A DNA stretch of 64,000 nt from an uncultured Bifidobacteriaceae bacterium (GCA_947253155.1 CAMXYK010000006.1:9563-73562); one strand, 5' to 3'; numbered from the stretch's first letter, positions 51,801 through 61,154 are shown. Translations and numbers: made by a program. Notes: a model not told the origin generated them from the sequence alone.

Positions 51801-52186
51801 CTATGGTCTCTAGAGGCTCTAGTGATTCAGGTGCAGCTAGTGCATCTGGTTCTACTTTAGCTTCCGGAACAAATGGCAATTCTGCCGCTTCTGCATCTTC
51901 TGCAACTTCTAACTATGCGTCTCAAGGAAACAGCGGTAACAGTAGTGGTAACAGCAGTGCTAGCAGCAGTGAAAATAACAGTGATGGTCAAGCTAAACCT
52001 TTTGAAAATCCAGGTTCTCTTGCCACCACAGGTTCTTCGTCAATGCTTGTGATGCTTCTTGCTATTGTTACGCTTACGTTTGCAGCAGGCGTATCGTTAG
52101 GGCGTTTTGTAAAAGTTAATCCTCAACATAAGCAGTCTTCTTATGGACGTCATGGAGGTGTTATGAAAGTAAGACGTTTGTTGTAA
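48842..52186 (+). CDS. LATTG-anchored surface adhesin with low-complexity stalk
   Basis: AAGGAG lies 6 bases before the ATG. A long export signal (hydrophobic ISSILASALIIPIASFTQFASG, about 34-55) starts the 1114-residue protein. Residues 58-150 (GLLYNYKRDKDL, VAYCIESGTDF, AAGVAYAIHDHLDL) resemble the N-terminal thioester/TQXA-type domain of Gram-positive adhesins, but I see no conserved Gln partner for the Cys, so that is tentative. Two or more beta-rich domains follow to about residue 640. A Gly/Lys/Pro/Asp repeat stalk (about 655-745), a Gly/Ser/Thr region and an Asn-Ala-Asp-Ala repeat (about 900-940) come next. The C terminus has LATTG, a membrane span and a basic tail: a class E sortase (LAxTG) signal. 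It is probably an epithelial or matrix adhesin. Confidence 0.85.
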   Translation: MKKYLGKHNKSYYVGEFKNYFKRKRTRIISSILASALIIPIASFTQFASGYTDSRVGLLYNYKRDKDLEYRLGPLLDDDKGNHVAYCIESGTDFRKDDNYWQPVYDNDFRIAATMIQHEKTSFTDFIPAGVAYAIHDHLDLNPEQWKKIKEAGFSGDHQELVGTSADQSWNYAKYTTPVKVSSSQKYTNGKREGVLHISLLNVDNSDVRNIHVLVKSTNNLVSFDKGKTTFEGTTGDEAKLDVPWVAQGDGNAQITVSYEGAKPERLYSSGQDAIRSVENTWYDENIPEFEVEKTFDPTLTAKISNRELAVGEKVDTTVKSGVTGNNIWPEDVLLRAEGYYFVGSANDVLHLQESNSGESANKYLNRLRSLPNVRQVAAAKTNFSETGQTETPYARRLTGDINDDDFNKAEQYKVTKEEAGLFGTWVWVIKKEEQKSNSSWLKGDTIQAFGVAETTSANKGEVGSDFAPQQQIVGLGTEVVNEITVHGLPESYGSFKGDEKYGFSKDQKAHIRVWWSGAGTNNPTKKDNDRYKPGAKGEPRSLEPKKEDEHHHLIGNWEVPAVNGVYEIGNGFIVLKPVASMDRSEVDPVTLAENVHIRADENSKSGWYTFIYDFPGSSRAKAYKSQYNNPWGSTYVSPNEVKPASVTTTVNNNNAGTQGGKPDANQGGSQGGSQGVNQGGKQDVKPSEKPGGNPDGKKDVKPSEKPGGNPDGKQDGKQDVNPGAKPDGKPDGKPNVSQNGNDSTPNSNSIGKEDTHNANGGTSSGGTSVSGGTAGNTSGGTSPSGTSTNTTSGTSTGKSEGKPSGTSEDKPAGATSENNSGSYKFAYSVEDIIKMLNNQLKTDQPKNNQPNNTFTNENLLDLYKFAEYLKKYDKQIRQLADSANVENGNVTTTDGNTFTLANANTNANADANANANADANANANAGGANANANTNANNSGVSASNGIASSIGIAGANGVASTNGNANVDNSTAATYSATLGNNSSAMVSRGSSDSGAASASGSTLASGTNGNSAASASSATSNYASQGNSGNSSGNSSASSSENNSDGQAKPFENPGSLATTGSSSMLVMLLAIVTLTFAAGVSLGRFVKVNPQHKQSSYGRHGGVMKVRRLL
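50810..51060 (+). repeat. In-frame repeats encoding the Gly/Lys/Pro/Asp stalk
   Basis: Units encoding GGNPDGK and DVKPSEKPGG recur. One 51-bp stretch is copied nearly exactly at about 50890 and 50941. Confidence 0.75.
51545..51655 (+). repeat. In-frame repeats encoding the Asn-Ala-Asp-Ala tract
   Basis: AATGCTGATGCTAATGCT-type units, including a 30-bp stretch copied in tandem. They are a candidate for length variation by slippage. Confidence 0.75.
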
Positions 52187-52238
52187 AACGTTTTCTGTAA
52201 AACGTTTGCTGTAAAATGTTTGATAATAAGTAAAAATT

Positions 52239-52290
52239 TGGCGCGTTAATCAGTGCAAATTTGCAAAATATGGTTGACGCGCCACTTTGT
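52239..52290 (+). terminator. Probable adhesin terminator
   Basis: An 8-bp stem TGGCGCGT/ACGCGCCA closes a 30-nt loop and is followed by CTTTG. Just before it, a TGTAAAACGTTT-like unit occurs three times (52183-52222). Confidence 0.5.
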
Positions 52291-52401
52291 TGCAATAGCG
52301 TCTTATAAGTGTGCATAATATTAGTTGAGTTGTGGCTTGTATTAAGTTGAATATGATGTTATAACCTTTTAAGGCTGGAATATTTGTAAAACGGAGCAAC
52401 A

Positions 52402-52695
52402 ATGCAAGATTATGATATTGATAAAAAGAAGTTATTAGTGCGATTGCACAGAATTCAGGGGCAGCTTAATGCAATCGATACTATGATTGGGGAAGATGCT
52501 GACTGTGAGGATGTTCTTATGCAACTTTCTGCAGTGACTGCCGCATTGCACTCTCTGGCAGTTGTTACAGCGCGTGAACATGTTAATAAGCAAATACATC
52601 GTATTGCACAAAATAGCACAGACGATGATGTGGAAGTAGCAGTAAAAGACATTTATAATATTATTGATCGTTTGTTACGCTACGAGAAGGCTTAA
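52402..52695 (+). CDS. CsoR/RcnR/FrmR-family transcriptional repressor
   Basis: A 97-residue all-helical DUF156 protein (RLHRIQGQLNAIDTMIGEDADCEDVLMQLSAVTAAL). Cys35 and His60 are present. The third ligand position of copper-sensing CsoR (Cys at 64) is Gln64 here. That pattern is closer to formaldehyde-sensing FrmR than to CsoR (C-H-C) or RcnR (C-H-H). The inducer is therefore uncertain. It leads a tightly packed cluster with yigZ, a repeat protein and malQ. GGAGC precedes the ATG. No metal exporter or formaldehyde dehydrogenase gene adjoins. Confidence 0.85.
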   Translation: MQDYDIDKKKLLVRLHRIQGQLNAIDTMIGEDADCEDVLMQLSAVTAALHSLAVVTAREHVNKQIHRIAQNSTDDDVEVAVKDIYNIIDRLLRYEKA

Positions 52696-52700
52696 TATCA

Positions 52701-53369
52701 GTGCCCAAATCGCATAATATTTTGCATACTGTGCTGGAGCAGCCTGACGCGCCGGCTCATGATTCGTTTGTTGAGAAAAAGTCAGAATTTATTGGGGATA
52801 TCTGTCATATAACAACGCTTGATGAAGCTGTGTCTTTTACGCAATCAGTGCGTTTAAAGCATCCTAAGGCGCGTCATGTAGCATATGCTGCGATTTGTGG
52901 CTCGTCGGGCGCTCTTTTATGCGAGCGCATGAGTGATGATGGTGAACCATCTGGAACTGCCGGAAAACCTATACTAGATGTTTTGAGGGCTGCGAATTTA
53001 ACTGATTGCGTAGTAACAGTAACGCGCTATTTTGGCGGGATTCTGCTTGGTTCCGGAGGATTAACGCGTGCTTATGCTAAAGCTGCAAGTATTGCTGTAG
53101 AGGCATCACAAATAGTAGATATTATTTCTTGTACAAACTTTATTTGCACACTGCAATACCAGCAATTACGTATGTTGGAACATATAGTAAGTAAAGTAGA
53201 AGGAATAGTTGATAACGAAACTTACGGCGCGCAAATTTGCATTACTATTGCTGTACCCACTTCAAAATCGCAAGAATTTTTAAATATGGTGCAAAATGCT
53301 TTTTCTGGAACTATAGTGCCGAAAGCAGATGGTACTCTAAGTAATAAGCTAATCAGCACTAAGCGTTAA
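52701..53369 (+). CDS. YigZ/IMPACT family protein
   Basis: A 222-residue protein starts at GTG 52701, five bases after the repressor stop. The N-terminal UPF0029/IMPACT domain is clear: FVEKKSEFIGDICHI (about 23-37), HPKARHVAYAA, DDGEPSGTAGKPILDVL (about 78-94) and VTRYFGGILLGSGGLTRAYAKAA (about 107-129). Bacterial members were suggested to bind nucleic acid or influence translation; the role is not settled. Confidence 0.92.
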   Translation: MPKSHNILHTVLEQPDAPAHDSFVEKKSEFIGDICHITTLDEAVSFTQSVRLKHPKARHVAYAAICGSSGALLCERMSDDGEPSGTAGKPILDVLRAANLTDCVVTVTRYFGGILLGSGGLTRAYAKAASIAVEASQIVDIISCTNFICTLQYQQLRMLEHIVSKVEGIVDNETYGAQICITIAVPTSKSQEFLNMVQNAFSGTIVPKADGTLSNKLISTKR

Positions 53370-53379
53370 AGGTGATTTC

Positions 53380-54015
53380 ATGAGTAATGATAATGAAAAA
53401 ACACAGGATAATAATGATTCTTCGTATGAGCCTTTAACAGCAGTATATGAGCATTTACGCCATAGTGAAGATTCAGATGAGTTGCATGAATTTGCTAGGC
53501 GTAAATTGCCGGATCGTGCGGATCAAGCTGCATTTTCTAGAGCCACTTCTTTGCTAGAAGCTGTTGCTGGTAACGCACACACTCCAGAAGAAGATCGTAT
53601 TTATTTAGCTACTTCAATGCCATTCCCAAATATATTGGTAAAACTTTCGGAAGATTCTTCAAATAACGTGCGATTGGCTGTAGCAAAAAATACAGATGCT
53701 AAAAACTGGCTAGTTGGAAGACTTACGAAAGATTCCTGCGGTGCTGTGCGCGATGCAGCATTATGCAATCCAAAAGCTTCGTGGAAAATGCGCTTAGAGG
53801 GTGCTCAATGTGACGGTGTAGGCGCAGAAACATTGCAATATTTAGCATCCTTAGGTGTAAGTGCGGAAGAAAACGCTCCTGTTGTATTGGCAACTATGGT
53901 GCGTCGTGCAGTTGCGCTAAATCCTGGTGTGCCGGAAAATGTTTTGCAAAAATTATGCGACGACAAATCGGAAGACGTGGCGATGGCGGCTCGCAGTCGT
54001 TGCTCTCGCGAATAA
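53380..54015 (+). CDS. Leucine-rich-repeat-variant/HEAT-like helical repeat protein
   Basis: Of the 211 residues, about 70-210 contain repeats of the LRV type: LVKLSEDSSNNVRLAVAKNTDAK, RLTKDSCGAVRDAALCNPKAS, MVRRAVALNPGVPENVLQKLCDDKSEDVAMAARSR. The VRxxVAxN and xLxxLxxD pattern recurs at about 23-residue spacing. Such solenoids usually bind other proteins. The stop codon overlaps the malQ start (TAATG), implying coupled translation. Confidence 0.75.
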   Translation: MSNDNEKTQDNNDSSYEPLTAVYEHLRHSEDSDELHEFARRKLPDRADQAAFSRATSLLEAVAGNAHTPEEDRIYLATSMPFPNILVKLSEDSSNNVRLAVAKNTDAKNWLVGRLTKDSCGAVRDAALCNPKASWKMRLEGAQCDGVGAETLQYLASLGVSAEENAPVVLATMVRRAVALNPGVPENVLQKLCDDKSEDVAMAARSRCSRE

Positions 54016-56189
54016 TGGGAAACATGAATAACACAACAGAAGAAGTAACAGAAATGACGCCATTGCATCGCCTCGCTGAATTAATGGGCGTTGGCGTACG
54101 TTTTACTGGTTCCGACAACAAAGAGCATGAAATTCAAGATAACGTGCTTGTGTCGGTATTAGGAGCTTTAGGGGTTGACGCTTCTAACGAAGATGCAATA
54201 GAAAAATCAACACAAAATATTTTGGAATATCGCCACGGACGTATTATTGCGCCAACTGTTTTGCATACTGCTGGCACATGTGACGAAATAATTGTAAATA
54301 CTGGCATTCTTGAATATCCAGTTGCAACATTAACTCTGGAAAATGGCGAGCAATACAAAGGTGACTTAGCTATTGTTCCTAACGAAAACGATGTTGCGTA
54401 CCCTGTACATGGCAAATTTATTGCAACTTCTTTAATTAAAATTCCTGAAGATGTGCCAATGGGATATCACACATTGCGTGTAACGGTTGGCGATCGTTCG
54501 GAAGAAGCTACGCTTATTAGCGCTCCAGAAAGCATTGATACGCTTAATTCCTTAGAAGCAAACGGTGAGCAGCTTTGGGGCTGGATGGCTCAGTTGTACT
54601 CAATTCGTTCTTCAAAATCTTGGGGCGTTGGCGATTTCGCAGATTTGGCTACGTTGCTTACTCAAGCTAAGGCAAAAACTGGTGCTGACTTTGTATTAAT
54701 TAACCCAATGCATGCTGGCGAGCCGGTAACTCCTTTGACTCCATCTCCATACTTGCCAGTTGCTCGCGGAATGGTAAACGTAACGTATATTCACCCAGAA
54801 AGTATTCCTGAATACGCTACTTTGAAAGAAGAGACTCGCAAAGAAGTAGACAATCTTCATGATCAAGTTGAGCCTCTTAATAATGACGCACAAATTATTG
54901 ATCGCGATTCTATGTGGCGCGTAAAAATGCGTGCACTGTGGCTGATTTTCAAGGCTGGTTTAGCAGAAGATCGCGCTCGCGTATTTGAAGCATTTAAGCA
55001 GGAGATGGGCGATAGACTTGAGTCGTATGCAACATGGTGCTTGTGCTACGACAAGTGGGGCGCTCCTAAAGGCGATAATTGCTGGGAGAAGACTCTTAAC
55101 AAGGATTCCAAGCAAGTGCGCGAGTTAGCGGAGAATTTCCCGGATACGCTTGAGTTTTATCGTTGGCTTGAGTGGGTTGCTTTTACGCAGTTGCATGATG
55201 CTCAAGTTGCTGCACGTGAAGCTGGAATGAAAATCGGCATTATGTCCGATATGGCTGTTGGTGTGCATCCTGCAGGTTCCGAAGTTTGGTGGAATCCTGA
55301 GCGTTTTGCTAATGGCGCAACTGTTGGCGCGCCTCCTGATTACTTCAATCAGCAAGGCCAGGATTGGTCGCAGCCTCCTCTGCATCCGTTTGAGCTTGAG
55401 CGAACTGGTTTCCGCACATACCGAGACATGGTTCATGGCATGTTTGCTTCTGCTGGTGCTGTGCGAATTGATCACATTCTTGGACTTTTCCGCCTTTGGT
55501 GGATTCCAGAAGGTGCAGCTCCAAGCGGTGGCGCGTATGTTTATTACGATGCTGATATTATGCTCGGCATTTTGGCTATTGAGGCAACTCGCGCTCACGG
55601 TGTAGTTGTTGGTGAAGATTTGGGTGTTTTGCCAGCAAATGCTTTGGACGTATTGCGCAAGAAGGCTGTGCTTGGTTGCACGGTTGAATGGTTTGAAGTG
55701 CGCGATGGCGAATTCCGTACTCCAGATAAGTGGCGCGAAATGACGCTTGCTTCTGTAAATACGCACGATTTGCCGCCTGCTGCCGGCTATTTGCGCTACG
55801 AGCATGTGAATATTCGCGAGCGCTTGCACTTGCTTACCGGATCTGTAGAAGAATTCCGTGCAGGAGCGGAAGCTGAGCATCGCGCTATGATGCGTATGCT
55901 TGTTAAGGGTGGTTACTTGGATGCTCAGTTGCTTGAGGATGAAGAAGCTCATACTCAGGAAATTGTTGAAGCATTGTATCGCGCTTTGAAGGATGCTCCT
56001 TCGCGTTTGCTTGCTGCTTCTTTGGTTGATGCAGTTGGGGAGTATCGTGCGCAAAATCAGCCTGGAACTAACGACGAGTATCCAAACTGGCGTATTCCTC
56101 TTGCTGATGCTGATGGTAACGCTGTTTTGCTGGAGAATATGTTTGATTTGCCTCGCGTAAAATCTTTGGCAGATATTATGAATGCTTAA
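54015..56189 (+). CDS. malQ: 4-alpha-glucanotransferase (amylomaltase)
   Basis: GH77 enzyme that moves glucan chains between maltodextrins. The start ATG overlaps the previous stop (TAATG); a second ATG follows three codons later. An N-terminal beta-rich domain of about 170 residues, usual in the long actinobacterial form, precedes the catalytic barrel. The nucleophile is Asp486 in GAVRIDHILG, the acid/base Glu534 in GEDLGVLP and the stabiliser Asp585 in THDLPP. The full length of 724 is normal for bifidobacterial MalQ. It supports use of host glycogen-derived maltodextrins. Confidence 0.96.
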   Translation: MGNMNNTTEEVTEMTPLHRLAELMGVGVRFTGSDNKEHEIQDNVLVSVLGALGVDASNEDAIEKSTQNILEYRHGRIIAPTVLHTAGTCDEIIVNTGILEYPVATLTLENGEQYKGDLAIVPNENDVAYPVHGKFIATSLIKIPEDVPMGYHTLRVTVGDRSEEATLISAPESIDTLNSLEANGEQLWGWMAQLYSIRSSKSWGVGDFADLATLLTQAKAKTGADFVLINPMHAGEPVTPLTPSPYLPVARGMVNVTYIHPESIPEYATLKEETRKEVDNLHDQVEPLNNDAQIIDRDSMWRVKMRALWLIFKAGLAEDRARVFEAFKQEMGDRLESYATWCLCYDKWGAPKGDNCWEKTLNKDSKQVRELAENFPDTLEFYRWLEWVAFTQLHDAQVAAREAGMKIGIMSDMAVGVHPAGSEVWWNPERFANGATVGAPPDYFNQQGQDWSQPPLHPFELERTGFRTYRDMVHGMFASAGAVRIDHILGLFRLWWIPEGAAPSGGAYVYYDADIMLGILAIEATRAHGVVVGEDLGVLPANALDVLRKKAVLGCTVEWFEVRDGEFRTPDKWREMTLASVNTHDLPPAAGYLRYEHVNIRERLHLLTGSVEEFRAGAEAEHRAMMRMLVKGGYLDAQLLEDEEAHTQEIVEALYRALKDAPSRLLAASLVDAVGEYRAQNQPGTNDEYPNWRIPLADADGNAVLLENMFDLPRVKSLADIMNA

Positions 56190-56287
56190 CGACTTGTTTT
56201 GCTACTAAAGTTAAGTCTCGTATAAATTTCTGATTTTAGCTTTTAAAAGTAGCAAAATTCGTCTCAGGCATATATAACAATAGACAT

Positions 56288-56317
56288 TTGCAAGTAGTCG
56301 CCACTTGGCGATATACT
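56288..56317 (+). promoter_or_regulatory. rplM-rpsI promoter and leader start
   Basis: TTGCAA (56288-56293) and TATACT (56312-56317) are 18 bp apart. A leader of about 145 nt follows with complementary segments (TCCCTAAGGGGTCCT, 56333-56347, and AGGACTTTCAGGGA, 56376-56389) that could fold as an r-protein control element. Confidence 0.65.
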
Positions 56318-56469
56318 TGCAGATTGTTGTGTTTCCCTAAGGGGTCCTTCAAAGCGCTTTTCCCACTCGCCATCGAGGACTTTCAGGGAGCCCACGGATT
56401 ATGAGTAAAGTGTTTTCTATAAACCAAGAAAACGCAACGCTCGAAACACAATAGAGAAAAGGTACGATT

Positions 56470-56919
56470 GTGAAGACTTTCACACCGAAACCAGCAGATT
56501 TGACTCATGACTGGTACATCATCGATGCCACTGACGTGGTACTTGGTCGTTTGGCCTCTCAAGTAGCAATCTTGCTGCGTGGTAAGAATAAGCCAACGTT
56601 TGCTCCTCATGCTGATTCTGGCAATCACGTTATTATTATTAACGCTGAAAAGATTGCATTGACCGGCAACAAGTTGAGCAAGGAATTATATTCCCACTCT
56701 GGTCGTCCAGGCGGCCTTCGTCGTGACAGCTATGAAGAGCTTTTGGAGAAGAATCCAAAGCGCATTATCATGACTGCCGTCAAGGGCATGCTTCCAAAGA
56801 ATCGTCTTGCTAAGGTGCAGCTTGACCGCCTTCGTGTGTTCACTGGCGCTGAGCATCCGCACACTTCGCAGAAGCCACAGGTCTTCGAGATCGCTAAGGT
56901 CTCTCAGCAGGCTAAGTGA
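56470..56919 (+). CDS. rplM: 50S ribosomal protein L13
   Basis: The GTG start follows AAAAGG. The 149-residue protein carries the L13 blocks [45 protein letters not shown] and [10 protein letters not shown]. It is an early assembly protein of the large subunit and pairs with rpsI in one operon. Confidence 0.98.
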   Translation: MKTFTPKPADLTHDWYIIDATDVVLGRLASQVAILLRGKNKPTFAPHADSGNHVIIINAEKIALTGNKLSKELYSHSGRPGGLRRDSYEELLEKNPKRIIMTAVKGMLPKNRLAKVQLDRLRVFTGAEHPHTSQKPQVFEIAKVSQQAK

Positions 56920-56936
56920 GATCAAGGAGAATAGAT

Positions 56937-57425
56937 ATGGCAGAAAATAACAACTCCGCGGTTCTTGAGAACGAAGAAGAACTGACTAGCTACACCACTG
57001 AAACTAACGCTGGTGCAGGCACTGGTACTTCCGCCATCGAGCCAGGCTACGGCACTGGTCGTCGTAAGGAAGCTGTTGCTCGCGTGCGTTTGGTTCCAGG
57101 CTCCGGCAAGTGGACCATCAATGGTCGCACTTTGGAAGAGTACTTCCCATCCCGTTTGTTGCAGCGCGAAGTGAATTCACCAATCGTGTTGCTCAAGCTT
57201 GAAGGCAAGTTTGACGTTGTTGTCCTCGTTGACGGCGGCGGCACTACCGGCCAGGCTGGTGCTATTCGTTTGGGTGTTGCTCGTGCTTTGAATTCTATCG
57301 ATCGTGACGCAAACCGTGCTTCTTTGAAGAAGGCTGGCTTCTTGACCCGCGACGCTCGCGTTGTGGAACGCAAGAAGGCTGGTTTGCACAAGGCACGTCG
57401 TGCACCTCAGTTCTCGAAGCGTTAA
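56937..57425 (+). CDS. rpsI: 30S ribosomal protein S9
   Basis: ATG 56937 has AAGGAG 8 bases upstream. It gives 162 residues with an acidic, non-conserved N-terminal extension of about 32 residues, then the core [15 protein letters not shown] and the end [17 protein letters not shown], whose C-terminal Arg reaches the ribosomal P site. It lies 17 bp after rplM. Confidence 0.98.
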   Translation: MAENNNSAVLENEEELTSYTTETNAGAGTGTSAIEPGYGTGRRKEAVARVRLVPGSGKWTINGRTLEEYFPSRLLQREVNSPIVLLKLEGKFDVVVLVDGGGTTGQAGAIRLGVARALNSIDRDANRASLKKAGFLTRDARVVERKKAGLHKARRAPQFSKR

Positions 57426-57448
57426 GTTTCGCGAATTTATATTTTACA

Positions 57449-57485
57449 AAATGGCTTCAGGCTTCTGCTTGGAGCCATTTTTATT
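57449..57485 (+). terminator. rplM-rpsI terminator
   Basis: An 8-bp stem AAATGGCT/AGCCATTT extended by further pairs is followed by TTTATTT. Confidence 0.8.
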
Positions 57486-57715
57486 TATATTTTTATATTT
57501 TTTTTATTATCAAAATTATTAATATATTTATTTATATTTAAATGTTACAAATAGTGTGTAAGTATCTTATAAACTTAACATTCTCGAAAATTTAAACGAT
57601 AATCGCACATAAATAATTACAAATAAGCACAAATAACGAACATAACCCTATCTACCTCGCTCATAAATAGCGCAACTCGCCTCAAATTAACGAAAGTACA
57701 CCAAAGACGATAAAT

Positions 57716-57731
57716 TGTGACTTGTGTCACA
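57716..57731. promoter_or_regulatory. Palindromic operator upstream of adhE (CRP- or Rex-like)
   Basis: TGTGAC-TTGT-GTCACA is a perfect 16-bp palindrome 69 bp before adhE. It fits the CRP/GlxR consensus TGTGA-N6-TCACA. With the preceding T (TTGTGA) it also resembles a redox-sensing Rex site. The remaining gap (57486-57715) is A+T-rich and otherwise featureless. Confidence 0.65.
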
Positions 57732-57800
57732 TAATTACGGTGAACAATAATTTTAATAATAATTTATTGAACCGCTGGTGAAATATCGAGGAGGATGCTC

Positions 57801-60515
57801 ATGGTTGAGGCAAAACACCAATCTGAGGCTGGAAAAGCCGATAATGCTGATGCTATTGACGATGTTGCGTTAGCAGCTCAACAAGAAGTTGACAATCTTG
57901 TTGAAAAAGCAGTTCATGCTCTTGACGAATTCGAAAATCTTAATCAAAAGCAAATTGACCATATTGTTGCTAAAGCTTCAGTTGCGGCATTAAATAAGCA
58001 CTTAGTTCTCGCAAAAATGGCAGTTGACGAAACTGGACGTGGCTTGGTAGAAGATAAAGCTACAAAAAATATTTTTGCATGCGAGCATATTACGCATTAT
58101 TTAGCAGGGCAGCGCACTGTTGGAATTATTCGCGAAGACGATGTTCTAGGTATTGATGAGATTGCTGAACCAGTTGGTATTGTTGCTGGCGTAACTCCAG
58201 TAACTAACCCAACTTCTACCGCAATTTTTAAGTCCTTAATTGCACTTAAAACTCGTTGCCCAATTATTTTTGGCTTCCATCCTTTCGCTCAAAAGTGTTC
58301 TGCTGAAGCTGCTCGAATTGTTAGAGACGCGGCTGTAGCTGCTGGCGCTCCAAAAGATTGCATTCAATGGATTGAACATCCTTCTATTGCAGCAACCGGC
58401 GCTTTAATGAAGCATCCTAAGATTGCAACTATTCTTGCAACCGGCGGCCCTGGAATGGTTAAAGCTGCGTATTCTTCCGGTAAGCCAGCTCTTGGCGTAG
58501 GTGCTGGAAACGCTCCTGCTTACGTTGATTCCGATGTTGATGTTGCGCGCGCTGCAAACGATTTGATTCTTTCTAAGCATTTTGATTACGGCATGATTTG
58601 CGCAACTGAGCAGGCTATTATTGCGCATAAGGATGTTTATGATCCTTTGCTTTGCGAATTAAAGCGACGCAAGGCTTATGTTGTAAATGCCGAGGAAAAA
58701 GCAAAGCTTGAGCAGTACATGTTCGGATGCACTTCGTATTCTGGCAATACTCCAAAGCTTAATTCGGTGGTTCCTGGAAAATCTCCACAATATATTGCTC
58801 ACGAAGCCGGCTTTGAAGTTCCAGAAGATGCTGTGATTTTGATTGCAGAGTGCAAAGAAGTTGGCGAAATGGAGCCGCTTACTATGGAAAAGCTTGCTCC
58901 TGTGCATGCAATGTTGCGAGCAGAAAATAAGGAGCAAGGCTTTGAAATGTGCGAGCAAATGCTTGTGCATGGAGCCGGTCATACTGCTGTAATTCACACG
59001 AATAATCAAGATCTTGTGCGCGAATACGGCGTTCGTATGCATGCATGCCGTATTATTTGGAATTCTCCTGGCTCTCTTGGCGGCGTTGGCGATATTTACA
59101 ATTCGATTGCTCCATCGCTTACGCTTGGCTGCGGTTCATATGGTGGCAATTCTGTTTCTGGCAACGTACAAGCTGTAAATCTTCTTAATATTAAGCGAAT
59201 CGCACGAAGGAATAATAACATGCAATGGTTTAAGATTCCGGCTAAAACATATTTTGAGCCGAATGCTGTTCGTTATTTGCGAGATATGTATGGTATTGAG
59301 CGCGCAGTTATTGTGTGCGATAAAGTTATGGAACAGCTGGGAGTAGTCGATAAGATTATTGATCAGTTGCGTGCGCGTGATAATCGCGTCACTTTCCGCA
59401 TTATTGATTACGTTGAGCCTGAGCCAAGCGTGGAAACTGTTGAGCGCGGTGCTGAGATGATGCGTGAGGAGTTCCAGCCGGATACCATTATTGCTGTTGG
59501 CGGCGGTTCTCCAATGGATGCTTCGAAGATTATGTGGCTTATGTACGAGCATCCGGAGATTTCTTTCGCTGATTTGCGCGAAAAGTTCTTCGATATTCGT
59601 AAGCGTGCTTTTAAGATTCCGCCTCTTGGAAGTAAAGCTAAGTTGGTGTGCATTCCAACTTCTTCCGGAACTGGTTCCGAAGTTACGCCTTTTGCTGTTA
59701 TTACTGATCACAAAACGGGTTATAAGTATCCTGTAACTGATTACGCTTTGACGCCATCTGTTGCAATTGTCGATCCTGTGCTTGCGCGCACTCAGCCTCG
59801 TCGCTTGGCTTGCGATTCTGGTTTCGATGCTTTGACGCATGCTATGGAAGCTTATGTGTCTGTTTACGCAAATGATTTCACAGACGCAATGGCATTGCAC
59901 GCAGCTAAACTTATTTGGGAAAATCTTAACGATTCTGTCAACTCTGAAAACTCGGAACGTAAGATTGAAGCGCAAGAAAAAATGCATAATGCTGCAACGA
60001 TGGCAGGTATGGCATTTGGTTCTGCATTCCTTGGAATGTGCCATGCTATGGCTCATACTATCGGCGCTTTGTGCCATGTGGTTCATGGTCATACGAATGC
60101 AATTTTGTTGCCATATGTGATTCGATACAATGGCCGTATTCCTCAGGAGCCAACAAGCTGGCCAAAGTATAACCATTATGTTGCTGTTGAGAGGTATCAA
60201 GAACTTGCTAAGAATCTTGGAATTGATCCTGGAAGAACTGCAGAAGAAGGCGTGGAAAATCTTGCGCGCGCTGTAGAAGCTTACCGAGATCAAAAACTTG
60301 GCATGGATGCTTCGTTTAAGTCTTGTGGAGTAGACGAAGAATACTACTGGTCAATGCTTGATCATATTGGCATGCGTGCTTATGAAGATCAATGCGCTCC
60401 TGCAAATCCTCGTATTCCTCAAATTGAAGATATGAAAGATATTGCTATTGCTGCATATTATGGTGTTTCCCAAGAAGAAGGCCATCGTATGCGCATGGAG
60501 CGTGAAGCTGCGTAA
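57801..60515 (+). CDS. adhE: Bifunctional acetaldehyde-CoA/alcohol dehydrogenase
   Basis: AdhE reduces acetyl-CoA to ethanol and restores NAD+ in fermentation. ATG 57801 is preferred over 57795, as AGGAGG would touch the latter. The N-terminal aldehyde dehydrogenase half has the catalytic Cys267 in [11 protein letters not shown]. The C-terminal iron-type alcohol dehydrogenase half begins near residue 470 with [46 protein letters not shown] and [31 protein letters not shown], which bears the Fe2+-binding His residues. AdhE typically forms spirosome filaments. 904 residues. Confidence 0.97.
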   Translation: MVEAKHQSEAGKADNADAIDDVALAAQQEVDNLVEKAVHALDEFENLNQKQIDHIVAKASVAALNKHLVLAKMAVDETGRGLVEDKATKNIFACEHITHYLAGQRTVGIIREDDVLGIDEIAEPVGIVAGVTPVTNPTSTAIFKSLIALKTRCPIIFGFHPFAQKCSAEAARIVRDAAVAAGAPKDCIQWIEHPSIAATGALMKHPKIATILATGGPGMVKAAYSSGKPALGVGAGNAPAYVDSDVDVARAANDLILSKHFDYGMICATEQAIIAHKDVYDPLLCELKRRKAYVVNAEEKAKLEQYMFGCTSYSGNTPKLNSVVPGKSPQYIAHEAGFEVPEDAVILIAECKEVGEMEPLTMEKLAPVHAMLRAENKEQGFEMCEQMLVHGAGHTAVIHTNNQDLVREYGVRMHACRIIWNSPGSLGGVGDIYNSIAPSLTLGCGSYGGNSVSGNVQAVNLLNIKRIARRNNNMQWFKIPAKTYFEPNAVRYLRDMYGIERAVIVCDKVMEQLGVVDKIIDQLRARDNRVTFRIIDYVEPEPSVETVERGAEMMREEFQPDTIIAVGGGSPMDASKIMWLMYEHPEISFADLREKFFDIRKRAFKIPPLGSKAKLVCIPTSSGTGSEVTPFAVITDHKTGYKYPVTDYALTPSVAIVDPVLARTQPRRLACDSGFDALTHAMEAYVSVYANDFTDAMALHAAKLIWENLNDSVNSENSERKIEAQEKMHNAATMAGMAFGSAFLGMCHAMAHTIGALCHVVHGHTNAILLPYVIRYNGRIPQEPTSWPKYNHYVAVERYQELAKNLGIDPGRTAEEGVENLARAVEAYRDQKLGMDASFKSCGVDEEYYWSMLDHIGMRAYEDQCAPANPRIPQIEDMKDIAIAAYYGVSQEEGHRMRMEREAA

Positions 60516-60542
60516 TATTTAAATAATTACGTATTTAGTAAT

Positions 60543-60587
60543 AAATGGCAGGAGCTTAACTGACTGTAGTTCCTGCCATTTTTTGTT
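60543..60587 (+). terminator. adhE terminator
   Basis: An 11-bp perfect stem AAATGGCAGGA/TCCTGCCATTT with a 17-nt loop is followed by TTTTG. Confidence 0.9.
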
Positions 60588-60597
60588 GAAAAATAGC

Positions 60598-60831
60598 CGA
60601 CACGCCCGGTTTTTAATAATCGAAGGTTGATGGTTTAATTGCTTAGTTGCCTGTTTTAAGGCTCGCATATTGTAATTCAAAAAAGCGAGCGCGGAAGCGA
60701 AAACTTTTTCATGTGAATGAGTTTTTGATGCTGCGCACTGATGTGGAATGACCTTAGGTGTCTATTCTCGACGGTGCCCTTAAATTCAGGTTGGTAAACA
60801 GTAAACGAATCGCTAGAAAGGGCGGACGGCA
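60598..60831 (+). promoter_or_regulatory. Upstream region and probable leader of the S10 operon
   Basis: The gap after the adhE terminator holds a CGACACGCC copy (60598-60606), a possible hairpin GCTCGC/GCGAGC (about 60661-60690) and the rpsJ ribosome-binding site (GAAAGGGCGG). No unambiguous promoter was found. In other bacteria the S10 leader is repressed by L4; that control here is speculation. Confidence 0.4.
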
Positions 60832-61140
60832 ATGGCGGGACAGAAAATCCGCATCAGGCTTAAGTCCTATGACCATGAGGTCATCGACCAATCGGCGAAG
60901 AAAATCGTCGAGACGGTGACGAACGCGGGCGCCACAGTAGTGGGTCCGGTTCCTCTGCCGACCGAGAAGAACGTGTTTGTTGTTATCCGTTCTCCTCACA
61001 AATATAAGGATTCTCGCGAGCATTTCGAGATGCGCACTCATAAGCGCCTCATTGACATCGTAGATCCAACGCCAAAGGCTGTGGATTCTTTGATGCACAT
61101 TGACCTGCCTGCGGATGTAAACATCGAGATCAAGCTGTAG
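60832..61140 (+). CDS. rpsJ: 30S ribosomal protein S10
   Basis: 102 residues: [29 protein letters not shown], then [40 protein letters not shown]10 also acts in antitermination with NusB. First gene of the S10-spc r-protein operon. Confidence 0.98.
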   Translation: MAGQKIRIRLKSYDHEVIDQSAKKIVETVTNAGATVVGPVPLPTEKNVFVVIRSPHKYKDSREHFEMRTHKRLIDIVDPTPKAVDSLMHIDLPADVNIEIKL

Positions 61141-61154
61141 GAGGGGGGAGAATA

